Notes under the pieces: model-generated
The model's input: the letters and a program-made list of their open reading frames with translations, nothing else
Database searches by the model: none
What the model was told of the DNA's origin: nothing
Program-made: the position numbers and the translations under genes
Source: Streptomyces sp. A2-16
GTDB taxonomy: Bacteria > Actinomycetota > Actinomycetes > Streptomycetales > Streptomycetaceae
Length of the DNA: 64,000 nucleotides
Direction of reading: 5' to 3'
Assembly (NCBI RefSeq): GCF_018128905.1
Contig: NZ_CP063808.1
Location: 3,844,001-3,908,000, forward strand
Part shown: positions 7,486-13,571 of the stretch, piece by piece
Layout of the letters: each line of letters begins with the position of its first letter
Numbering within the stretch: position 1 is the first letter of the stretch

Positions 7486-9708
7486 TCACCGTTCCTTGAC
7501 CAGCGCCGCGTACGCGCCGCCGCGCGCCACCAGCTCCTCGTGCCGCCCGCGTTCCACGATCGTGCCGTGCTGCAGTACGACGATCTCGTCGCTGTCGCGC
7601 ACGGTGCTGAGCCGGTGCGCGATCACCACACAGGCGCAGCCGCGCTTGCGCAGGTTGTCCATGACGACCAGCTCGGTCTCCGCGTCCAGAGCGCTGGTCA
7701 CCTCGTCGAGGACCAGGATGCTGGGTCGGCGCACCAACGCCCGCGCGATCTCCAGGCGTTGGCGCTGACCGCCGGAGAAGTTGCGGCCGTCCTGCTCGAC
7801 CCTGCTGTGGATGCCGCCGGGGCGGCGCATCACCACGTCGTACAGGGCCGCGTCCCTGAGGGCGTCCACCACGGCGTCGTCCGGGATCGACGGGTCCCAC
7901 AGCGCCACGTTGTCGCGGACCGAACCCTCGAAGAGGAAGACGTCCTGGTCGACGAAGGACACCGAGGCGGCGAGGGCGCCGCGCGGGATGTCGTCCAGGC
8001 GCTGTCCGTCGATGCGGATCACGCCCTCCCAGGGGGCGTACAGGCCGGAGATCAGCCGGGACACGGTCGACTTGCCGCTGCCGGAGCCGCCCACCAGCGC
8101 CACCTGCCGGCCCGGTCCGACGGTCAGGTCGAAGCCGGTGAGCAGTGGCTTGTCGAGCGGGTTGTAGCCGAAGGTGATGTTCTGCAGCTCGACGTGGCCC
8201 TGGAGGCGGCGCGTCGAGTCGCCGGCGCCGGGGCGGTCGTAGAGCGGGTCGGCCTTGAAGTTCTCCACGTCCTTCAGGCGGGCCACGTCGGCCGCGAAGT
8301 CCTGGATGCGTCCGGCCACGCCGTTGAGGCGGGTGATCGGCGCGGTGAAGCGGGTGACCAGGGCCTGGAAGGCGACCAGCAGGCCGACGGAGATACCGCC
8401 CTCGACGGCCCGCATGCCGCCGATCCACAGGATGAGCGCGCTGTTGAAGGTGGCCAGCATCGGCGCGACCACACCCAGCCAGGCGCTCGGCACCCCGAGC
8501 TTCTGCTGTTCCTCAAGAGTGGTGGCGTGCTGCCCGGCCCACTTGCGGAAGTAGCCGTCCTCGCCGCCGGTCGCCTTCATCGTCTCGATCAACTGCAGGC
8601 CGGTGTAGGCCGTGTTGGTGAGCCGGGCGCTGTCGGCGCGCAGCTTGGCGGTGCGGGTGGCCCGCAGCCGGATCACGACCCGCATCGCCACCACGTTCAG
8701 CAGGGCCACGCCGATGCCGACGTAGGTGAGCTGCGGGTCGTAGGTGTACAGGAGGATCGCGTACAGGACGACGACCACCGCGTCGACGCCCGCCGCCGCG
8801 AGGTCGCGGGCCAGAGTCTCGGCCACCTGGTCGTTGGACTGCAGGCGCTGCACCAGATCGGCCGGGCTGCGCTGGGAGAAGAACGTCACCGGCAGCCGCA
8901 GCAGGTGGCGCAGGAAGCGGGCGCTGGACAGGGTCGAGGAGATGATCCGGCCGTGCAGCAGGTTCGCCTGCTGGAGCCAGGTCAGGGCGAGGGTGAGCGC
9001 GACACAGGCCCCCATCGACGCGAACAGCACGCCCAGCAGCGAGGTCTGACCGCCGATCAGGAACATGTCGATGTAGGTGCGGGAGAGCGCGGGGGTGGCC
9101 GCACCGACCAGCACCAGCAGCAGGCTCGCCAGGACGGCGGTCGGCATGGTGCCCGCCGTGCCGCGCAACCGGGCCGGCATCGCGCCCAGGACGCCCGGCT
9201 TGCGGCCGCCTCGGGTGAAGCCCTCACCGGGCTCCATCACCAGCACGACACCGGTGAAGCTGCCGTCGAAGTCCTCCATCGGGACGAACCGGCGGCCCTT
9301 GCCCGGGTCGTTGATGTAGACCCCGCGGCGGCCGAAGCGGCGTCCCATGCCGTCGTAGACGACGTAGTGGTTGAACTCCCAGAACAGCACCGCCGGTGTC
9401 CTCACCTCGGCGAGGGCGGCCGTGTCCATCTGCATGCCCTTGGCCGTCAGACCGTAACTGCGGGCCGCCTTGAGGAGGTTGCTGGCGCGCGAGCCGTCCC
9501 GGGAGACACCGCAGGCGATGCGCAGCTCCTCCAGCGGGACGTGCTTGCCGTAGTGGCCGAGGACCATGGCGAGGGAGGCGGCGCCGCACTCCACGGCCTC
9601 CATCTGGAGGACGGTGGGCGTACGGACCGTCTTCGCCCTCCCCTTGGGGACGGGGCGTTTGGGCGGGGCGGAGCGGCGCCTGCCGCGGGTGTCCTGTGCG
9701 GTGCTCAC
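7486..9708 (-). CDS. NHLP-family bacteriocin export ABC transporter, C39 peptidase/permease/ATPase, 740 aa
   Basis: The enzyme removes a double-glycine leader and exports the peptide. The N-terminal C39 peptidase domain shows the catalytic Cys41 in QMEAVECGAASLAMVL, His114 in EFNHYVVYDG and Asp134 in YINDPGKG. Six membrane segments follow (about 190-460), then an ABC domain with Walker A VGGSGSGKST, signature FSGGQRQR and Walker B ILVLDEV. The GTG at 9706-9708 is chosen because it overlaps the HlyD stop as GTGA and precedes the conserved TPTVLQMEAVECG segment; a longer open frame upstream is out-of-frame shadow of the HlyD gene. It is coupled at both ends to its partner genes. The likely substrate is the 71-aa GG-leader peptide just upstream. 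Confidence 0.93.
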   Translation of the reverse strand: MSTAQDTRGRRRSAPPKRPVPKGRAKTVRTPTVLQMEAVECGAASLAMVLGHYGKHVPLEELRIACGVSRDGSRASNLLKAARSYGLTAKGMQMDTAALAEVRTPAVLFWEFNHYVVYDGMGRRFGRRGVYINDPGKGRRFVPMEDFDGSFTGVVLVMEPGEGFTRGGRKPGVLGAMPARLRGTAGTMPTAVLASLLLVLVGAATPALSRTYIDMFLIGGQTSLLGVLFASMGACVALTLALTWLQQANLLHGRIISSTLSSARFLRHLLRLPVTFFSQRSPADLVQRLQSNDQVAETLARDLAAAGVDAVVVVLYAILLYTYDPQLTYVGIGVALLNVVAMRVVIRLRATRTAKLRADSARLTNTAYTGLQLIETMKATGGEDGYFRKWAGQHATTLEEQQKLGVPSAWLGVVAPMLATFNSALILWIGGMRAVEGGISVGLLVAFQALVTRFTAPITRLNGVAGRIQDFAADVARLKDVENFKADPLYDRPGAGDSTRRLQGHVELQNITFGYNPLDKPLLTGFDLTVGPGRQVALVGGSGSGKSTVSRLISGLYAPWEGVIRIDGQRLDDIPRGALAASVSFVDQDVFLFEGSVRDNVALWDPSIPDDAVVDALRDAALYDVVMRRPGGIHSRVEQDGRNFSGGQRQRLEIARALVRRPSILVLDEVTSALDAETELVVMDNLRKRGCACVVIAHRLSTVRDSDEIVVLQHGTIVERGRHEELVARGGAYAALVKER

Positions 9709-10511
9709 GGCAGCAGCCAATCGACGGGGCGCTGATCGGCCAGCCGGATCGAACCCGAGGCCACGGTCATGGAGGTGAGCGCGAACGGCGGTCCCCCCGA
9801 GGACGACCACTTGTATCCGCTCTTCGTGCCCTTCGACCTGTCCAGCCTCACCAGGACGGCGACCGGGCGGCCGTCCTTGGTGAACTGCTGGCCGAGCTGG
9901 CTGTCCCCGAGGAACGCGGCGATCTGCTGGGCCGACTGCGCCGAGCGGTCCACCGACTTCACATGGCCGCGCAGCACGCCGTACTCCTGGGTGGGCACCG
10001 AGGACACGGTCAGGTCCACGGCCGCGTCGTCCGGTATGGAGGCCGCGTTCTCGGCGGGCACGTACACCGTCGCGTACAGGGGATCGGAGGCGTGGGCGAC
10101 CTTCTCCACGGCGGCGACGTTCGCGCCGGTCGAGATGATCTGCCCGATGGTGGCCGCCAGCGCGGTGACCCGGCCGGCGGCGACCGTGCGGACGACGGTG
10201 TCGCCCTCGGACGTACGGACCTTCAGCACGGGGGAGTCGGCGGGCAGCAGGCTGCCCTCCTTGGCGATCACCTGCGTGACCTGACCCGCGACCGGGCTCT
10301 GCAGGATGTAACTGCCCTGGCCGTGCGTGAGGATGGCGGGCGCGCTCACCGTGGAGGCCACCGAACCGGTCACCGCCCACACGGAGGCGGCGGCCATCAC
10401 GACCACCGTCACGGACATCACCAGCCAGCCCTGGGGACGGGCGAAGCGCACCGGGAGGTCGAGTTCCTCCGGTGACTGGAGTTTGGCGAGGGCCTGTTGG
10501 CGGAACTGCAC
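9705..10511 (-). CDS. HlyD-like membrane fusion protein of the NHLP secretion system, 268 aa
   Basis: A short cytoplasmic N-terminus is followed by one transmembrane segment (about residues 29-47, WLVMSVTVVVMAAASVWAV). An extracytoplasmic biotinyl/lipoyl-like barrel follows, with TGSVASTVSAPAILTHGQGS, SPVAGQVTQVIAKEGSLL and VRTVAAGRVTALAATIGQII. This is the NHLP-system secretion protein architecture, which bridges the ABC exporter to the cell surface. The start is set at the GTG (10509-10511) after a GAGGGA ribosome-binding site; the open frame continues 23 codons upstream, but those codons come from the 9-bp tandem repeat at 10526-10561. The stop overlaps the transporter start by 4 nt. It lies 168 bp downstream of the peptide gene, separated by strong hairpins. 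Confidence 0.85.
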   Translation of the reverse strand: MQFRQQALAKLQSPEELDLPVRFARPQGWLVMSVTVVVMAAASVWAVTGSVASTVSAPAILTHGQGSYILQSPVAGQVTQVIAKEGSLLPADSPVLKVRTSEGDTVVRTVAAGRVTALAATIGQIISTGANVAAVEKVAHASDPLYATVYVPAENAASIPDDAAVDLTVSSVPTQEYGVLRGHVKSVDRSAQSAQQIAAFLGDSQLGQQFTKDGRPVAVLVRLDRSKGTKSGYKWSSSGGPPFALTSMTVASGSIRLADQRPVDWLLP

Positions 10512-10525
10512 GGGACTTCCCTCAC

Positions 10526-10561
10526 CTGCGAAGGCTGCGAAAGCTACGAATACTGCGAATG
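10526..10561. repeat. Four-copy 9-bp tandem repeat in the 5' leader of the HlyD gene
   Basis: Four consecutive 9-mers, ctgcgaagg, ctgcgaaag, ctacgaata and ctgcgaatg, occupy the 36 bp ending about 15 nt before the HlyD GTG. On the transcribed (minus) strand they read as TTCGCAG repeats next to the ribosome-binding site. They could arise by slippage or act in translation control; there is no direct evidence of function. Confidence 0.6.
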
Positions 10562-10569
10562 AGAAAGGA

Positions 10570-10587
10570 CCGACTCGCACGAGTCGG
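10570..10587. promoter_or_regulatory. Perfect inverted repeat upstream of the HlyD gene
   Basis: CCGACTCG-CA-CGAGTCGG is an 8-2-8 perfect inverted repeat between the transcription terminator of the peptide gene and the tandem repeat. It may be an operator or an mRNA hairpin. Confidence 0.45.
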
Positions 10588-10608
10588 CCGGAATTACGGC
10601 ACCCAAGA

Positions 10609-10640
10609 GTCCCGGAACCGCCGGTTTGCGGCTCCGGGAC
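10609..10640 (-). terminator. Intercistronic hairpin after the GG-leader peptide gene
   Basis: GTCCCGGAACCGC (10609-10621) pairs with GCGGCTCCGGGAC (10628-10640) around a 6-nt loop. In the minus-strand transcript the single mismatch becomes a G-U pair, so the 13-bp stem is complete. There is no U tract, as is usual in Streptomyces. A second short repeat, GTGATC-A-GATCAC, lies at 10658-10670, immediately after the peptide stop. Partial termination here would make the peptide mRNA more abundant than the exporter mRNA, a common arrangement in bacteriocin operons. Confidence 0.6.
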
Positions 10641-10679
10641 GGGTCGACCACAAAAGAGTGATCAGATCACGAAGTGTGA

Positions 10680-10895
10680 TCAGAGGCCGGCGACCAGGCC
10701 GGTGACCGGGGCGGTGTTCAGGCCGGTCACACCCTCGACGGTGCCGACGGCCGTGTTGACCAGGCCGGAAACCGGGGCGACGCCGTCCACCAGGCTGGTG
10801 ACGGTGCCAAGGGCGTTCAGCTGCAGGCCGCCGGAGACGTTGTCGAGGTCGGCGTCCGAGATCTCGACGGTCTCAACCTGGGGGGTGGAGTTCAT
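10680..10895 (-). CDS. Double-glycine leader peptide precursor, cysteine-free 48-residue core, 71 aa
   Basis: The leader (residues 1-23) is MNSTPQVETVEISDADLDNV followed by SGG. It has the acidic EIsDaDLDnVsGG pattern of class II bacteriocin and lantibiotic leaders and ends at Gly22-Gly23, the site a C39 peptidase cuts. The predicted 48-residue core contains no Cys, His, Trp, Tyr, Phe, Lys or Arg and is built from Gly, Val, Thr, Leu, Ala and Asn. It has repeated units such as APVSGLV (residues 40-46) and APVTGLV (62-68). A GGGAAG ribosome-binding site lies about 9 nt upstream of the ATG. It is sometimes annotated as a 'type A2 lantipeptide', but no Cys means no lanthionine, and no synthetase is adjacent. 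It heads the NHLP exporter operon. Confidence 0.8.
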   Translation of the reverse strand: MNSTPQVETVEISDADLDNVSGGLQLNALGTVTSLVDGVAPVSGLVNTAVGTVEGVTGLNTAPVTGLVAGL

Positions 10896-11345
10896 GATGG
10901 AACTTCCCTTCGTATGGGTATTTCACAAGGGGGGAGCGGCCCCCTCTGGGGACAGATGACGGCCGCAGTCGCAGGGCGCCGGATTCCGTTTCCGGAAACC
11001 CCGAAGGCCCTGCGGTGCGATGGATCAAAGCACGCTGCGGCTCCGCCCTTCCAATCAACCATCCGTCTCACCAGGGAACTTGAGTCACAGAAAGCTTCAT
11101 CCGTGCAGGATTGCGCACGCCTTGGTGCCGACTTCTTCACATGTGATGCCGGGGTCGGGTGAAGGGGCCCTTGCCGTAGGCGCGGCGAATGCGACACACC
11201 TCGCCAATGACATGCGTGCCGGTCCGCGCTTGTGCAGAACTTCCGTTCCCGGTGACCTGGTTGCGCATTCGATGTGCAGATTCGCTGGAGGGAGGATTCG
11301 GGGCGGTATTCGCGACGGACCGTTGTCGGCCGTTCGCTGAGCGTG
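10896..11345. promoter_or_regulatory. 450-bp intergenic promoter region upstream of the GG-leader peptide gene
   Basis: No convincing gene is present: the frames here lack ribosome-binding sites and Streptomyces codon bias, and base composition is more AT-rich than the neighbours. The region holds the ribosome-binding site of the peptide gene, a perfect 12-bp palindrome GTTTCCGGAAAC (10988-10999) and a 10-bp palindrome TCACATGTGA (11137-11146). Both palindromes are operator candidates. I cannot assign a -35/-10 pair with confidence. Confidence 0.45.
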
Positions 11346-11759
11346 TCAGCCCAGCAGTGCGTAGACCGTGCTCGCGCGGGCCGCGAGTTCGCCCGTCGAC
11401 GAATCGGTCATCGTGATGTCGGTGAACGCCATGCGGCGGCCCAGCTTGGTGACGACCGCCTTGATCAGGACATCCGAACCGGTCACCGCCCGCTGGAAGT
11501 CGGTGGACTGCTGGACCGTCGTCATCGGTCCGTAGACGCCCCGGGCCGCCGAGACGGCGATCACCGTGGCGGTGTCCGCCGCCGCCATCAGGGCCTGGCC
11601 CGACAGCGCGCCGCCCTCCCGGGCCAGCCGCTGCGACCAGGGCAGACGCAGAACCGCATGGTCGTCGCCGAGCGATTCGACGCTCAGCGCGAGGTCGCGC
11701 ACCCAAGGGGCGAAGTTGTCGGCGAGGAGCTTGTCGGCTTCGGCGGGCGTCATCGTCAT
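11346..11759 (-). CDS. PaaI-family (hotdog-fold) thioesterase, 137 aa
   Basis: The hotdog-fold core is visible as FAPWVRDLALSVESLGDDHAVLRLPW, then the helix segment GGALSGQALMAAADTATVIAVSA and the strands TTVQQSTDFQRAV, DVLIKAVVTKLGRRMAFTDITMT and LAARASTVYALLG. The GG..SG.AL...AD segment is the usual PaaI/YbgC-like active-site helix position. It would hydrolyse an acyl-CoA, with the substrate unassigned. The ATG at 11757-11759 is taken because the conserved sequence begins MTMTPAEADKLL; two codons further in, another ATG is possible. It stands alone on the minus strand, divergent from the S1 protease with 190 bp between starts. It does not appear connected to the peptide locus. Confidence 0.8.
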   Translation of the reverse strand: MTMTPAEADKLLADNFAPWVRDLALSVESLGDDHAVLRLPWSQRLAREGGALSGQALMAAADTATVIAVSAARGVYGPMTTVQQSTDFQRAVTGSDVLIKAVVTKLGRRMAFTDITMTDSSTGELAARASTVYALLG

Positions 11760-11949
11760 ATGGGGGATTCTTCCCGCCCGCGTCCCGCCCGGCACGGCCC
11801 GTGGCCGAATCGGCATGGCAATCGGGGCGTAAAGAAACGGCATTGAACGCCCCGCGCACACCGTGCGTACCCATGGCCATCCAGGCGCCCAGAACAACCG
11901 ACTGCCGGACGGCGGTCAAGACTCCGGTCCCCCCAGGAGGTCGAGAAGT

Positions 11950-13362
11950 TTGAGTCACAAGCGAATTCCGAAGCGCAAGGCCGCGTTCGCGGCAGGCACC
12001 GTGGTGGCGCTCGGAGCGGCCGCGATTCTGCTGCCCAACGCCAACGCGTCCCAGGACGGCTCGTCGAACGACGCGGCGGCCATCGCGCCGAAGACTCTGA
12101 AGGCGACGGACGCCTCGGACCTCGCCTCGCAGCTCGAGAAGCTGCTGGGCGACGCCTTCGCCGGGTCCTACTACGACTCCGACAGCCAGCAGCTCGTCGT
12201 GAACGTCATATCCGGTGACAACAACAACGTCGTCGTGCAGGCGAAGAAGGCCGGAGCCAAGGTCCGCGAGGTCGAGAACAGCCTCACCGAGCTGGCGGCC
12301 GGCGCGAAGACGCTCAAGGAGGAGGCGACGATCCCGGGCACCGCCTGGGCCGTCGACCCGCGCACCAACAAGATCCTCGTGACCGCGGACAGCACGGTCA
12401 CCGGCACCAAGTGGAACACCCTCGAGTCGACCGTGAAGAGCCTCGGCTCCGACATGGCGACCGTGAAGAAGTCGGCCGGCACCTTCAAGACCTTCGCGTC
12501 CGGCGGTGACGCCATCTTCGCCGGCGGCGCCCGCTGTTCGCTCGGCTTCAACGTCACCGCGGGCGACGGCAGCCCCGCCTTCCTGACGGCCGGTCACTGC
12601 GGGGTCGCGGCCGAACAGTGGTCGGACTCCGAGGACGGCCAGCCGATCGCCACCGTCGACCAGGCCACCTTCCCCGGCGACGGCGACTTCGCCCTGGTCA
12701 AGTACGACGACCCGGCGACCCAGGCGCCCAGCGAGGTCAACGTCGGCGGCGGCCAGACCGTCGCGATCAACCAGGCCGCGGACGCCGAGGTCGGCGCCCA
12801 GGTCTTCCGCATGGGCTCCACCACGGGCCTCGCCGACGGCCAGGTCCTCGGACTCGACGCCACCGTGAACTACCCCGAAGGCACCGTCACCGGGCTCATC
12901 CAGACCAACGTCTGCGCCGAGCCCGGCGACAGCGGCGGCTCGCTGTTCACGCAGGACGGCTCGGCGATCGGTCTGACCTCGGGCGGCAGTGGCGACTGCA
13001 CCGTCGGCGGCGAGACCTTCTTCCAGCCGGTGACCACCGCCCTCCAGGCGGTCGGTGCCACGCTCGGCGCGGGTGACGCGGCCGGTGGCGCGGGCGACCA
13101 GGCCGGTGGCGAGGAGGCCGGTGCCGGTGACGAGGCGGGCGCCGGTGGCGACGCCGGGGCCGGTGCGGGCGACCAGGCCGGTGCGGGTGAGGAGGCCGGT
13201 GCCGGGGGCGACGCGAGCGCGAGCCCCGGTGAGGAGGCCGGTGCCGGTCAGGAGGTCGGCGGCGAGCAGGCCGGCGGTGACGTGATCGGCGGCGAGGAGG
13301 CCGGAAACGGCCAGGAGGCCGGCAACGGCGTGGGCGACGCCGCGGGCCAGTCGCACAACTGA
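11950..13362 (+). CDS. Secreted S1-family serine protease (streptogrisin/alpha-lytic type) with repetitive C-terminal tail, 470 aa
   Basis: The enzyme carries a signal peptide (residues 1-33, KRK n-region then AAFAAGTVVALGAAAILL) and a pro-region (about 35-190). A chymotrypsin-like domain follows, with catalytic His216 in FLTAGHCG, Asp246 in GDGDFALV and Ser328 in PGDSGGS. Cys196/Cys217 and Cys322/Cys350 are placed for the two usual disulfides. After residue ~373 comes a 97-residue tail made almost only of Gly, Ala, Glu, Asp and Gln in GAGDEAG/GAGEEAG-like repeats, where many relatives have a carbohydrate-binding module. The start is a TTG (11950) 9 nt after a perfect AGGAGG; the in-frame ATG at 11863 has no ribosome-binding site and would bury the signal peptide. 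Confidence 0.88.
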   Translation: MSHKRIPKRKAAFAAGTVVALGAAAILLPNANASQDGSSNDAAAIAPKTLKATDASDLASQLEKLLGDAFAGSYYDSDSQQLVVNVISGDNNNVVVQAKKAGAKVREVENSLTELAAGAKTLKEEATIPGTAWAVDPRTNKILVTADSTVTGTKWNTLESTVKSLGSDMATVKKSAGTFKTFASGGDAIFAGGARCSLGFNVTAGDGSPAFLTAGHCGVAAEQWSDSEDGQPIATVDQATFPGDGDFALVKYDDPATQAPSEVNVGGGQTVAINQAADAEVGAQVFRMGSTTGLADGQVLGLDATVNYPEGTVTGLIQTNVCAEPGDSGGSLFTQDGSAIGLTSGGSGDCTVGGETFFQPVTTALQAVGATLGAGDAAGGAGDQAGGEEAGAGDEAGAGGDAGAGAGDQAGAGEEAGAGGDASASPGEEAGAGQEVGGEQAGGDVIGGEEAGNGQEAGNGVGDAAGQSHN

Positions 13363-13398
13363 CCCACCGTCGGTCCGGCACCACACCTTGAACCGGCC

Positions 13399-13439
13399 GC
13401 GTCGGCAGCGGCCCCCCCCACACCCTCCGCTGCCGACGC
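13399..13439. terminator. Hairpin terminator 1 of 3 between convergent genes
   Basis: GCGTCGGCAGCGG (13399-13411) pairs perfectly with CCGCTGCCGACGC (13427-13439) around a C-rich 15-nt loop. It lies 36 nt after the protease stop and can act in either direction. Confidence 0.7.
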
Positions 13440-13492
13440 AGGCCCCATGACCACTTCCCGGCCACCGCGCTGCAGCGGCCGGGAGGTGCTAC

Positions 13493-13522
13493 GGTCCGGC
13501 CCTCCGGCGGGAGGGCCGGACC
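13493..13522. terminator. Hairpin terminator 2 of 3 between convergent genes
   Basis: GGTCCGGCCCTCC (13493-13505) pairs perfectly with GGAGGGCCGGACC (13510-13522) with a 4-nt loop, a very stable structure. It lies between the protease and phosphatase stops. Confidence 0.7.
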
Positions 13523-13532
13523 GACGTGTTCC

Positions 13533-13567
13533 CCGGCCCGTCACGCCATGCGGGGGTGACGGGCCGG
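13533..13567. terminator. Hairpin terminator 3 of 3 between convergent genes
   Basis: CCGGCCCGTCAC (13533-13544) pairs with GTGACGGGCCGG (13556-13567), a 12-bp perfect stem immediately downstream of the phosphatase stop codon at 13572. Confidence 0.7.
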
Positions 13568-13571
13568 CGGA

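Noticed and set aside
4698..7499. 933-codon plus-strand frame opposite the NHLP transporter
   Set aside because: Composition is Arg/His/Gly/Gln-rich noise, while the minus strand encodes a complete ABC transporter with all motifs.
7066..9735. 889-codon plus-strand frame opposite the C39 transporter
   Set aside because: Antisense shadow without domain signatures; the minus strand has an intact catalytic triad and ATPase motifs.
10680..10895. Calling the GG-leader peptide a lanthipeptide
   Set aside because: The core has no Cys and there is no synthetase in the operon, so thioether rings cannot be formed from it; only the leader resembles lantibiotic leaders.
11863..11949. Upstream ATG at 11863 as protease start
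   Set aside because: No ribosome-binding site, and it would add 29 hydrophilic residues before the signal peptide; the TTG at 11950 has a perfect AGGAGG.
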